Assembly: GCA_030027265.1 (NCBI GenBank)
Contig: JASENG010000005.1
Coordinates: 1-64,000, forward strand
Source of the DNA: Lysinibacillus fusiformis
Lineage (GTDB): Bacteria; Bacillota; Bacilli; Bacillales_A; Planococcaceae
Length of the DNA stretch: 64,000 bases
Direction of reading: 5' to 3'
In this document: positions 1 through 8,070 of the stretch, piece by piece
Layout of the letters: each line of letters begins with the position of its first letter
Position numbering within the stretch: position 1 is the stretch's first letter
The notes under the pieces: generated by a model
The model's input: only the letters and a program-made list of their open reading frames with translations
What the model was told of the DNA's origin: nothing
Database searches by the model: none
Program-made: the position numbers and the translations under genes

Positions 1-72
1 GAGGTCGCTTCGGTACCTTCCCACGTGTGGCAAGCACACTTGTCAGGGCTAATCAGGGCGCTTGCGCTTTTG
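1..72 (-). repeat. Partial Bacillales intergenic repeat
   Basis: Read on the minus strand, the stretch begins with an aaaagcgcaagcgccc block followed by a gccctgacaag block. This resembles a short intergenic repeat that I recall from many Bacillus-related genomes. It runs off the window edge, so its length and boundaries are unknown. Nothing here encodes a protein. Confidence 0.45.
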
Positions 73-146
73 TTCCAAATATTTGTTATTTACACACACT
101 ATTTTTATTCATATAATAATTTTTGCCCTATAATAACAAATTACTA

Positions 147-170
147 AATAATAATAATAATAATAATAAT
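147..170. repeat. (AAT)8 trinucleotide microsatellite
   Basis: Eight perfect AAT units lie 36 bp before the start codon of the spoIIP-like gene, inside its probable promoter or leader region. Tracts of this kind can change length by slippage and alter promoter spacing. The tract itself is seen; any effect on expression is inference. Confidence 0.9.
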
Positions 171-206
171 AGGTATTAACTAGAATACAGGAAGAGCTGA
201 AAATTT

Positions 207-1256
207 ATGTCTTCGAATTCAAAGAAAGATTCGAGAGCAAGAAACAAAAAGAGAGGAATACTAGTATTTTTTCTTTATTTAGCAATTATATTATTTTTCC
301 TCTGGTTTCTTGTTTTTCTTTGGTATTTTTTTTTGAATGACCCAAAGAAAAACATTGGGATTTTAGATAATGTTAATTCCTTAACAAATAAAGATGATCA
401 CACAGAACAATATGAATCCATAAATTCTAATCATGAACAGAAAGTAACAAATCAAGAAACTGATGATACGGAAAATGCCATTGGTGATCCAGAAAGAGAT
501 GAATATCTACCACCTATGGATTTACTTTTTCAAAAAAGGGAACTAAAGTTTGAAGATATCGGTTCAATATTTGAAAATATGAAATCACCCAAAAAACCTG
601 AAATACTATCGACTTTTGGAAAAGATGTCATTTATATTTATCATAGCCACAGTAGAGAATCTTTTTTACCATATTTAAGGGATATTTTTACACCTGAAGA
701 AGCCTATCATTCCATTGCCAATATTACGCTCGTAGGGCAAATGCTTGGAAGAGCTTTGGAAAATAATGGTGTTGGAACAAGTGTCGATAGCTCCGATATA
801 GTAAAACTGTTAGACGCATATAATTTAGATTACGGCAGTTCATATGACATATCAGGAGAAATTGTAAATAATGCGCAAAAAGATAATGCGGATTTAGAAT
901 ATTTTTTCGATATACATAGGGATTCTTTGCGTAAAGAAGATACTACAGCAGAAATAAACGGGTTAAACTACGCTAAGCTGCTATTTGTGGTAGGCACTGG
1001 TCATAAAAATTATGAAAAAAATCTCATATTTGCAAATGAGCTGCAAACAAGGTTAGAAAATTTATATCCTGGACTATCAAAAGGGATTTTACAAAAAGGC
1101 AGTCACGAAGGAAATGGCATCTATAATCAAGATCTTTCCCCAAATTCTATCATTCTAGAAATTGGGGGCGTTGATAATACAGCAGATGAACTTCATCGAT
1201 CCACTGAAGCATTTGCAGAGGTGTTAAGTGATTATTATTGGTTTAGGGAAGAGTAA
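207..1256 (+). CDS. spoIIP: Stage II sporulation protein P (SpoIIP) family
   Basis: SpoIIP is a cell-wall amidase/endopeptidase that works with SpoIID and SpoIIM to thin septal peptidoglycan so the mother-cell membrane can engulf the forespore. The 349-aa protein has a basic N-terminus and one membrane anchor (about 17-43). An acidic, Asn-rich linker follows, then the SpoIIP domain. Family motifs are YHSHSRES (145-152), FDIHRDS (234-240) and ILEIGG near 316-321; the His and Glu residues in them are the expected metal/catalytic positions. The ATG has AGGAAG about 10 nt upstream. The gene stands alone with its own terminator, without the gpr neighbour usual for the main B. subtilis copy, so it may be a second paralogue. 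It is somewhat shorter than B. subtilis SpoIIP (about 400 aa), mostly in the linker. Confidence 0.88.
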   Translation: MSSNSKKDSRARNKKRGILVFFLYLAIILFFLWFLVFLWYFFLNDPKKNIGILDNVNSLTNKDDHTEQYESINSNHEQKVTNQETDDTENAIGDPERDEYLPPMDLLFQKRELKFEDIGSIFENMKSPKKPEILSTFGKDVIYIYHSHSRESFLPYLRDIFTPEEAYHSIANITLVGQMLGRALENNGVGTSVDSSDIVKLLDAYNLDYGSSYDISGEIVNNAQKDNADLEYFFDIHRDSLRKEDTTAEINGLNYAKLLFVVGTGHKNYEKNLIFANELQTRLENLYPGLSKGILQKGSHEGNGIYNQDLSPNSIILEIGGVDNTADELHRSTEAFAEVLSDYYWFREE

Positions 1257-1268
1257 TATAATTTTTTT

Positions 1269-1301
1269 ACACCTTAATCAAAAACATTAAGGTGTTTTTT
1301 A
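1269..1301 (+). terminator. Intrinsic terminator of spoIIP
   Basis: A perfect 10-bp stem (acaccttaat / attaaggtgt) with a 7-nt loop is followed by a T run, 12 bp after the stop codon. Confidence 0.9.
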
Positions 1302-1403
1302 GTAATTAAATATATTATTAAAGATTAAAATGTTGTTATGAACTTGCGTGAAAGTTTTTTATGAAAAATGATGATAAAACTCATTATAAAATTAAACTCG
1401 CGA

Positions 1404-1435
1404 AACTTCTTGTCCAAAAATAGAGACAAGAAGTT
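1404..1435. repeat. 11-bp inverted repeat hairpin
   Basis: Arms aacttcttgtc (1404-1414) and gacaagaagtt (1425-1435) flank a 10-nt loop. No T run follows on either strand, so it does not look like a terminator. A partial copy of the arm (gacaggaacttc) lies about 20 bp downstream. Confidence 0.7.
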
Positions 1436-1577
1436 CCAGACTTTGCTTACAAAAGACAGGAACTTCAAGACAACTAAATTATTTTTATCCTGGAAAACAG
1501 AGAATCTATGCAGAAAAAATAAATGTCTGTACATTCTTGTCCATATACAAGTTCAATTTCCGCTTTCTGTCTCACTA

Positions 1578-1595
1578 TCAAAAGTATACTTTTGA
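1578..1595. repeat. 18-bp perfect palindrome
   Basis: The sequence tcaaaagtatacttttga equals its own reverse complement. With no loop it is more likely a binding site for a dimeric protein, or a recombination site, than a terminator. The nearest gene is the ribbon-helix-helix-like gene ending at 1681, whose 3' side faces it. Confidence 0.75.
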
Positions 1596-1656
1596 AACGA
1601 TACGCAACTTCCTATAATAGATATTATGACCGCATCCCTATTTTCGAATAGAAGAA

Positions 1657-1678
1657 AAGGAGCAGTAAAAACCTCCTT
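1657..1678 (-). terminator. Weak terminator after the RHH-like gene
   Basis: A 6-bp stem (aaggag / ctcctt) just past the stop at 1681 is followed on the minus strand by a T-rich stretch. The stem is short, so termination may be weak. Confidence 0.45.
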
Positions 1679-1680
1679 CT

Positions 1681-2055
1681 CTAACTTTCTATACGATATC
1701 TCCACTTGCCATCCTTTACTTCATCAATACTAATTAAAGCACTACTTGCTTCGATGACATCATTTAGATTTAATTTATTCTCTTTTGCAAAAATCTTTAA
1801 ACTTTCTAACGTTTCTTTATTGCATGTCGTTCTAAAATCTACACGATCCTTAGGTCTATTTTTCTTATCAAAGTTAATATAATTTTCATTTAGAATTTTT
1901 TCAAATCCATTTTCTAATAAATAACCAACATGCGTATTATGTTCGTCTGCAAGCTGTTTCAATTTCGTTATCAACGTCTTACTGATACGAGTTTTATATT
2001 CGGCTCTCGTATCATCAATTGTTTGCATTAATTTTCCATTAACTAATTTCCACAT
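1681..2055 (-). CDS. Small protein with two ribbon-helix-helix-like units
   Basis: This 124-aa protein has no catalytic family that I recognise. It appears to hold two similar units. Residues about 20-56 read as a short strand (KTRISKTL) and two helices ending in YLLENGFEKIL. Residues about 72-108 repeat the pattern (VDFRTTCNKETLESLKIF, then NDVIEASSAL). Each resembles a CopG/Arc ribbon-helix-helix fold, which normally works as a dimer; a tandem pair could form a single-chain DNA-binding unit. I recall similar Bacillus proteins carrying an unhelpful rRNA methyltransferase label, but no methyltransferase motif is visible. The ATG has GGAGG 9 nt upstream, and that site lies within the remains of the endonuclease pseudogene. 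The DNA-binding role is inferred from predicted fold only. Confidence 0.7.
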   Translation of the reverse strand: MWKLVNGKLMQTIDDTRAEYKTRISKTLITKLKQLADEHNTHVGYLLENGFEKILNENYINFDKKNRPKDRVDFRTTCNKETLESLKIFAKENKLNLNDVIEASSALISIDEVKDGKWRYRIES

Positions 2056-2535
<480 letters not shown>

Positions 2536-2645
2536 TTTTAGAAACTCCATTTAAATCAGGTTAAATACGCTGTAATCTAAAGGTGTCAATTTAATTATAA
2601 GAACATTAGTTCTTATATACAATTATTTTGCTCTATTTAATATAA

Positions 2646-2676
2646 AAAGTTCAACCAGAAAATATGGCTGAACTTT
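2646..2676 (-). terminator. Terminator downstream of aspA
   Basis: Read on the minus strand, aaagttca pairs with tgaacttt across a loop and is followed by a T-rich stretch, about 65 bp past the aspA stop. Confidence 0.7.
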
Positions 2677-2739
2677 CGACTTTGTTTAGGTATATTATCT
2701 AAATAAGATGAAACATCGCCTGTCTAATCTAATCAGAAA

Positions 2740-4164
2740 TCAATTATTGCCCAATGTTCTGCCGCCAGCAATGCCTGGGTGCGTCATTTCATAAGGGTCT
2801 AAGATTTTATCTAGTTGTTCTGCTGTTAAAGCACCCGACTTAATACACAACTCCCGTACAGATGCCCCTGTTGCTATTGCTTCTTTTGCAATTTGTGCAG
2901 CGAGTTCATATCCAATATGAGGATTTACAGCAGTAATAATTCCTACACTTTGTTCTACATATTGTTTTAAGTGTTCTTCATTTGCTTGAATTCCCAAAAT
3001 GCATTTCTCTGTAAATACAGTAAATACATTATTCATAATCGAGATTGATTGAATTAAATTATAGAATAGAACTGGTTCCATTACATTTAACTCAAATTGG
3101 CCGGCTTCGGAAGCCTGTGAAATCGTTAAATCGTTCCCCATTACCTGGAAAGCAACTTGGTTTACAACTTCTGCCATCACTGGATTAACTTTCCCAGGCA
3201 TAATTGAAGAACCTGGCTGACGAGCAGGAAGCATGATTTCAAATAGGCCATCACGTGGTCCTGAGGCCATTAAACGTAAATCATTGGCGATTTTAGACAT
3301 ATTAATCATGCAAACCTTTAACATTGCAGATACTTCTGTATAACAATCCGTATTTTGTGTTGCATCTACTAAATGTTCTGCACGGCTTAAAGGCAATCCG
3401 CTTAATTCCCTCAGATTTTGAACAACCGCATCAATATATGTTGGATCTGCATTTAATCCTGTACCAACTGCTGTTGCGCCCATATTCACTTCATATAAAT
3501 GCTGAAGCGAGAGTGACATACGGGAAATGTCACGAGAGATCACCCGGGCATATGCTTCAAATTCTTGCCCTAAAAGGATTGGTACAGCATCTTGAAGGTG
3601 TGTACGTCCCATTTTTATGATACCGGCAAACTCTTTCGCTTTTGAACCAAATGCATTGTGCATCATTTTAGCCGACTCAAGCAATTGATTCATTAAGCTT
3701 AATACTGCGATATGGGTAGCTGTTGGGAAAGCATCGTTTGTTGATTGAGACATATTGATATGGGTATTCGGGCTGATGATTTTATAATTCCCCTTTTCTT
3801 CCCCCATTAATTCCAATGCTCGATTTGCAATGACTTCGTTTGCATTCATATTGATAGATGTGCCTGCACCACCTTGAATCGGGTCGACAATAAATTGATC
3901 ATTCCATTTTCCTGTAATTACTTCATCACATGCCAGAAGTATGAATTGGCCAATTTTTTTGTTCAACATACCAACCTTGATATTTGCGAGTGCTGCAGCT
4001 TTTTTCACAATTCCTAATGATTTAATAAGTTCTGGATGAATTCGATACCCAGTGATTGGAAAGTTTTCAACGGCTCTCGTTGTTTGTACACCATAATACC
4101 CGTTTTTTGGTATTTCCTTTTCACCTAAAAAATCTTTTTCAATACGAAATTCTGTCATTACCAT
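2740..4164 (-). CDS. aspA: Aspartate ammonia-lyase
   Basis: The enzyme converts L-aspartate to fumarate and ammonia, feeding the TCA cycle. It belongs to the fumarase/aspartase superfamily and acts in the cytosol as a homotetramer. The family signature GSSIMPGKVNPV is intact in the C-terminal half, as are the substrate-binding stretches MSQSTNDAFPTA and MGRTHLQDAVP. Length (474 aa from the chosen start) is normal. The frame opens at 4179, but GGAG at 4174-4177 sits 9 nt before the ATG at 4164, giving MVMTEFRIEKDFLGE; that start is preferred, with 4158 an alternative. It stands alone with its own terminator, with no asparaginase or dicarboxylate carrier beside it. Confidence 0.95.
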   Translation of the reverse strand: MVMTEFRIEKDFLGEKEIPKNGYYGVQTTRAVENFPITGYRIHPELIKSLGIVKKAAALANIKVGMLNKKIGQFILLACDEVITGKWNDQFIVDPIQGGAGTSINMNANEVIANRALELMGEEKGNYKIISPNTHINMSQSTNDAFPTATHIAVLSLMNQLLESAKMMHNAFGSKAKEFAGIIKMGRTHLQDAVPILLGQEFEAYARVISRDISRMSLSLQHLYEVNMGATAVGTGLNADPTYIDAVVQNLRELSGLPLSRAEHLVDATQNTDCYTEVSAMLKVCMINMSKIANDLRLMASGPRDGLFEIMLPARQPGSSIMPGKVNPVMAEVVNQVAFQVMGNDLTISQASEAGQFELNVMEPVLFYNLIQSISIMNNVFTVFTEKCILGIQANEEHLKQYVEQSVGIITAVNPHIGYELAAQIAKEAIATGASVRELCIKSGALTAEQLDKILDPYEMTHPGIAGGRTLGNN

Positions 4165-4262
4165 AATACTAATCTCCATTTCTAGATGTAATCAAATAAT
4201 AGTAGGTTACACTTATAGGTATTTTAACGATGAATCTATCTCTAGATTAGCACAATTTCATC

Positions 4263-4578
4263 TCATTTTGAGATAAATAAATTAAAAAATTTATTTACGA
4301 AATTTTCGGTAAACTCAGAGCGCGTATTTACAACCAATACCCCTAATAGAATCAGCCAAGCTCCAAAATAACCTTGCGCTCCCATGTTTTCATTCAAAAA
4401 GATAAAGGCGAAAATTGCAGAAAAAACAGGTTCCAAGGAGAATAAAAACCCAGTACTTTCAACGGTCGTGTATTTTTGAGCAATCGGCTGCATAACAAAG
4501 CCATAAGCCGAGCAAATAATTGCTAGACAAAAGACGACAATCGACTCTATTGCAGATTGGGCTGTGAACTGCTGTCCA
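4263..4578 (-). pseudogene. C-terminal remnant of an EamA/DMT-type transporter
   Basis: The readable frame gives about 100 residues. It shows two to three membrane helices including FLFSLEPVFSAIFAFIFLNE and GYFGAWLILLGVLVV, typical of the second EamA repeat of drug/metabolite exporters. The N-terminal two thirds are missing: an in-frame stop lies near 4582, where the sequence abruptly becomes a LysR remnant on the other strand. An ATG at 4493 could start a 76-aa piece, but it would not be a working carrier. Confidence 0.75.
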
Positions 4579-4582
4579 TTTT

Positions 4583-4753
4583 ACGATCTATCAAGGTGAA
4601 TATACGGTTATTTCCAATTGGATAAAGGAAGGGGTTGTGGATTTTGGCTTCGTGAATTCGGATGCTAAACGAGTATTACCCATTGCAAGCAGATATTTTA
4701 TTGATTTTATTATTGAAAGGTTTATAAAGAAAGAGCAAGAGCTGCCTTTTTGA
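4583..4753 (+). pseudogene. Remnant of a LysR-family regulator
   Basis: The frame reads EYTVISNWIKEGVVDFGFVN, which matches the middle of a LysR effector domain. It then runs directly into ASRYFIDFIIERF, which matches the extreme C-terminus. The section between is deleted and there is no start codon or DNA-binding domain. Together with the adjoining EamA fragment this looks like the scar of a larger deletion that removed a divergent LysR/EamA pair. Confidence 0.65.
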
Positions 4754-4771
4754 CAGTCCTTGCTCTTTCTT
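4727..4771. terminator. Bidirectional hairpin terminator
   Basis: A 13-bp perfect stem (aagaaagagcaag / cttgctctttctt) lies between the LysR remnant and the end of the MFS gene at 4777, with T-rich flanks. It probably ends the MFS transcript on the minus strand. Confidence 0.75.
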
Positions 4772-4776
4772 CCTGC

Positions 4777-6048
4777 TTATTTTTCACCTCGGCGAGACCA
4801 AAATACAACAGGAATCAATACCATGGCTAAAATGCCTCCAGCCAATGATAAAGTTGGATAGCTGGAATGTGCTACAATCATTCCTGAAAATGCCCCACCC
4901 ATTGCTCCAGATAATGCAATCAAAACATCAACCGTCCCTTGCGTTTTCGCTCTTGTGGCAGTTGTTGTCGAATCTACAATCAATGCAGTCCCGCTAATCA
5001 ATCCCAGATTCCAGCCTAACCCTAGTAACGAAAGTGCAAGTATTAAAAAAATCATAGAATCCCCAGGTGCAAGAGCTGCCGTTAACCCTGCAAGCAGCAA
5101 TGTACATCCTGATGCAATAGCCATCGGAATTCGGCCAAACTTATCAACGAGCATTCCTGTAACCAGTGATGGCAAATACATTGCACCAATATGAAATCCA
5201 ATAACTAAACCAATTTCGCCTAATCCATGGCCATGATTCTTCATATGAATCGGGGTCATCGTCATAATCGCTACCATTACAATTTGAGTAAGTACCATGA
5301 TTGTCGCCCCAACAATCACACCACTTTTATTGGCTGCGAAAGTTGTATCCGTTGGTTGCTCGATATCCGGAACAACTTGCTTCGTTGCTTCTATTGTTCT
5401 TGCTATCACTAATGGGTCTGGTCGCAGCATTGCAAAAAGTACCAGCCCGGCCAAAATATAAGCTGCAGCCGATAAAATAAATGGACCAGCTAGAGATAGA
5501 ACCCCCATCGAACTAGCAATTTCCCCCATTACATTCACCAGATTGGGTCCAGCAACAGCTCCAAAAGTTGTAAATACCATTGTCATACTAACAGCAGTCG
5601 CTCGCTGTTTATTATTGGCTAAATCCGTCCCTGCATAGCGGGCTTGCAAATTTGTGGCTGTCCCGGCACCATAGATAAGTAAAGAGATTAATAGCAAAAT
5701 TATACTATTAGTGATAGCGGCAAGGATTACTCCAATCGCCCCAAGTCCACCTGTCACAAAACCAGCTGTTAAACCTGTTCGCCGTCCAAACGTTTGTGAA
5801 ATTCGCCCAACAATTAAAGCAGCTCCAGCAGAGCCTAATGTGAATAGCGCTGTTGGGAGGCCAGCAAATGCATCTGTCCCAAGAATTTGCTCCGCAAGCA
5901 GTGCTCCTACCGTAACCCCAGCAGCTAAACCAGCTCCACCAAAAACTTGTGAAATACTAACAATAATTAACGTTCGTTTGTATAGTCTTCTTTGTTCCTC
6001 TTGAGAATCTGCAATATTTTGATTTAAACCATAAATATTACTGGACAT
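4777..6048 (-). CDS. MFS transporter, 12-TM
   Basis: This 423-aa membrane protein of the major facilitator superfamily would exchange or export a small molecule using the proton gradient. About 12 hydrophobic helices are seen. The loop after helix 2 carries the motif-A-like GRISQTFGRRTG, and the matching loop of the second half reads GMLVDKFGRIP. The central loop (about 215-240) is hydrophilic. The substrate cannot be told from sequence. The ATG at 6048 has only a weak ribosome binding site (GGGG about 10 nt upstream), so the start is less certain. No regulator is adjacent apart from the LysR remnant downstream. The 283-bp gap upstream (6049-6331) holds no gene. Confidence 0.88.
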   Translation of the reverse strand: MSSNIYGLNQNIADSQEEQRRLYKRTLIIVSISQVFGGAGLAAGVTVGALLAEQILGTDAFAGLPTALFTLGSAGAALIVGRISQTFGRRTGLTAGFVTGGLGAIGVILAAITNSIILLLISLLIYGAGTATNLQARYAGTDLANNKQRATAVSMTMVFTTFGAVAGPNLVNVMGEIASSMGVLSLAGPFILSAAAYILAGLVLFAMLRPDPLVIARTIEATKQVVPDIEQPTDTTFAANKSGVIVGATIMVLTQIVMVAIMTMTPIHMKNHGHGLGEIGLVIGFHIGAMYLPSLVTGMLVDKFGRIPMAIASGCTLLLAGLTAALAPGDSMIFLILALSLLGLGWNLGLISGTALIVDSTTTATRAKTQGTVDVLIALSGAMGGAFSGMIVAHSSYPTLSLAGGILAMVLIPVVFWSRRGEK

Positions 6049-6294
6049 ACCTTGGTGCCCCGATAATTGATGTCATTTAATTTTCCCCCAGAATAATATT
6101 TTCTTTCTATAATTCTCGTATTTCTATATAAATAGAATTGGTCGCTCAAAGTTAAATGATAACAAATGGACTAATAAACACAACAAGTATATGCTTGCCA
6201 AAACAGTATTCGACAATCATTAGGGCGATAATTATAATTATGGAGGTAATGGCCTGTTAATGACCTGACAAAAAAATTCATCATCCTTTAAAAA

Positions 6295-6323
6295 ATACCC
6301 CCTTCAAAGTATGAAAGGAGTAT
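6295..6323 (-). terminator. Terminator of the nitroreductase gene
   Basis: On the minus strand an 11-bp stem with two or three G-T pairs (atactcctttc / gaagggggtat) is followed by six Ts, just past the stop codon. Confidence 0.9.
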
Positions 6324-6331
6324 CCTTATTC

Positions 6332-6898
6332 TTATTTGAATTGACCTTCAAAGATGGTTTCTTTTAATGGACGACGTTCTGATGGTTTTTCACGACTTTG
6401 CAAATCTGCAGGCAAGCCCTCTATTTCACCTTGATACCCGATTGCAATAACCACTTGCAAATCGAAATTCTCAGGAATATTCAAAACTTCTCGCGCCTTT
6501 TCTTTATCAAAGCCCCCCATTGCATGAGTTGCTAATCCAACTTTTGCAGCCTGTAAAGAAAGGAATCCCCATGCAGCTCCACTGTCAAATGCATGAACGC
6601 GATCTTCTTTATCAGAGATGAGCACCGCCAATACTGGAGCTTTATCGCACCAACGAATATTTCCCTCTAAGATAAATGAATGAAATTTTTCTCGATCTTC
6701 TTCCGTTCTAGCTATAACGAATCTCCATGGCTGCATATTCATAGCAGAAGGAGCCCAACGTGCCGCTTCAAATACACGCATCAGCACTTCCTCCGGCACT
6801 TCTTTTTCTAAATAAGAACGTGGAGACCAACGATTTAAAAAGATTGGATCAATGTCATGTTCTGCTTGGCGAAATTGTTTCATTTCTAACTCATTCAT
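6332..6898 (-). CDS. Nitroreductase family protein
   Basis: A 188-aa flavin enzyme of the nitroreductase superfamily, which uses NAD(P)H and FMN to reduce nitro or quinone compounds; the true substrate is unknown. The N-terminal FMN-binding stretch RWSPRSYLEKEVPEEVL is present. It is followed by EAARWAPSAMNMQPWRF, the usual cofactor pocket, and by AAWGFLSLQAAKVGLATHAMGGFD in the C-terminal half. Length is normal. GGGGAG lies about 8 nt before the ATG. A LysR gene 180 bp upstream on the same strand may control it. Confidence 0.93.
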   Translation of the reverse strand: MNELEMKQFRQAEHDIDPIFLNRWSPRSYLEKEVPEEVLMRVFEAARWAPSAMNMQPWRFVIARTEEDREKFHSFILEGNIRWCDKAPVLAVLISDKEDRVHAFDSGAAWGFLSLQAAKVGLATHAMGGFDKEKAREVLNIPENFDLQVVIAIGYQGEIEGLPADLQSREKPSERRPLKETIFEGQFK

Positions 6899-7077
6899 GG
6901 ATATCTCCCCTTACAACGTATGATTTTGTGTCTAGCTGTTCAATTAGACAAGGTAGTATGTGAATCGATTAAAAATACTAGCAAGTCAATGAAAAATTTT
7001 AAACTAGTTATTTGGAAAAATCCATTTTAGAAACTTAAGGAAGCTTCAGGAAAAAATCCATAACAACATTAATTTCT

Positions 7078-7959
7078 CTATCCCCAATAAGAATTCAGGA
7101 TTTTCTCTTTTAGTAAAGAAGTATTTCCATCGTTCAACTTATATTGCATATAAATTTTGACAGCCGGGAGTTCGAATTCGTTGAACGGCATTACATTAAA
7201 CCTTCCCTCCATCATCTCGCGGTGAATAATAAGCTTAGGTAAAAATGAAATACCTAGACCGTCTTTTATAAACCTTTTTACAATATAGGATTGTGGTATA
7301 GAGATGGGTTTGACGAAACTGAACCGATTTTTTACTAAAACATTGATACTCGGGAAAATGCTCGAAATATGATTTGTAAAGAATGGATAGGTTATAAAAA
7401 GTTCCTCCACATCAAAATTGATTCCTGTTTCATCATCATACTGATCTAAAGGAATAACAAACTGCATTGGGCTTGAGTGAATGAATTCGTTTTGTATAAA
7501 ATCACTGGCACCAGGATTCAAACCAATGCCAATATGGGCTTGTCCAGATTGAAGCAAACCTTCAATTCTTTCTGACTCCTCCACCATCAATGTCACCTCG
7601 TATGTGGGATTTTCGATCATAAATTGATAAATGATTTGTGGAATTGTTGATTCGACTAGCATCGGTGAGATTACTATATTAATTTTTACATTTTTCTTTT
7701 CAGAAAATAATTTTAGATTTTGTTTCCCCTGCTCCATCTTAGCAAGAATTTCTTCTGCATCTGCTAAAAAGAATTTTCCCTCTTCAGTCAAGGCGACTTT
7801 TCCGTTTTCTCTATTAAATAATTGAGTTTGCAAATATTCTTCTAGCTGCTGTATATGAACTGTAATCGAAGGCTGTGAAATAAATAAAATTTGCGCAGCT
7901 TCTCGAAAGTTTTCTGTTTTCCCAGCAACTACAAAAGATTTTAACCATTTAGTCTCCAT
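7078..7959 (-). CDS. LysR-family transcriptional regulator
   Basis: The protein has an N-terminal winged HTH (METKWLKSFVVAGKTENFREAAQILFISQPSI, about 1-60) and a C-terminal effector domain (about 90-290), the normal two-part LysR layout. The frame opens with a TTG at 7974, but GTGAGGG lies just before the ATG at 7959, and that ATG is the better start (293 aa). It lies between a nitroreductase on the same strand and a divergent DUF2332 gene 111 bp away, so both are candidate targets. A 17-bp inverted repeat in the divergent gap is a plausible operator. The inducer is unknown. Confidence 0.93.
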   Translation of the reverse strand: METKWLKSFVVAGKTENFREAAQILFISQPSITVHIQQLEEYLQTQLFNRENGKVALTEEGKFFLADAEEILAKMEQGKQNLKLFSEKKNVKINIVISPMLVESTIPQIIYQFMIENPTYEVTLMVEESERIEGLLQSGQAHIGIGLNPGASDFIQNEFIHSSPMQFVIPLDQYDDETGINFDVEELFITYPFFTNHISSIFPSINVLVKNRFSFVKPISIPQSYIVKRFIKDGLGISFLPKLIIHREMMEGRFNVMPFNEFELPAVKIYMQYKLNDGNTSLLKEKILNSYWG

Positions 7960-7983
7960 TTCTGCCCTCACCAATTAAAATTC

Positions 7984-8000
7984 TTAATCGAAATGATTAA
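7984..8000. promoter_or_regulatory. Candidate LysR operator in the divergent gap
   Basis: The inverted repeat ttaatc-5-gattaa sits 25-41 bp upstream of the LysR start, between the divergent genes. It has the shape of a LysR recognition site, but the match is structural only. Confidence 0.4.
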
Positions 8001-8070
8001 AAATAATTAATTTTCATAATTTTACCAAAATTATACACTTAAGTTAATCAAACAACAAGGGGATGATCAA

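Larger units (their letters stand above)
1302..1656. other. Non-coding, palindrome-rich gap
   Basis: No credible gene is seen. The frames open on both strands are short, lack ribosome binding sites and contradict each other. What stands out is an 11-bp inverted repeat at 1404-1435 with a degenerate copy near 1455-1475, and an 18-bp perfect palindrome at 1578-1595. The composition and the neighbouring decayed homing endonuclease suggest accessory DNA. Confidence 0.5.

Noticed and set aside
1325-1595. Overlapping open frames of 69 and 75 codons on opposite strands
   Set aside because: No ribosome binding site, no recognisable protein, low-complexity Lys/Phe/Asn composition, and they overlap structural repeats.
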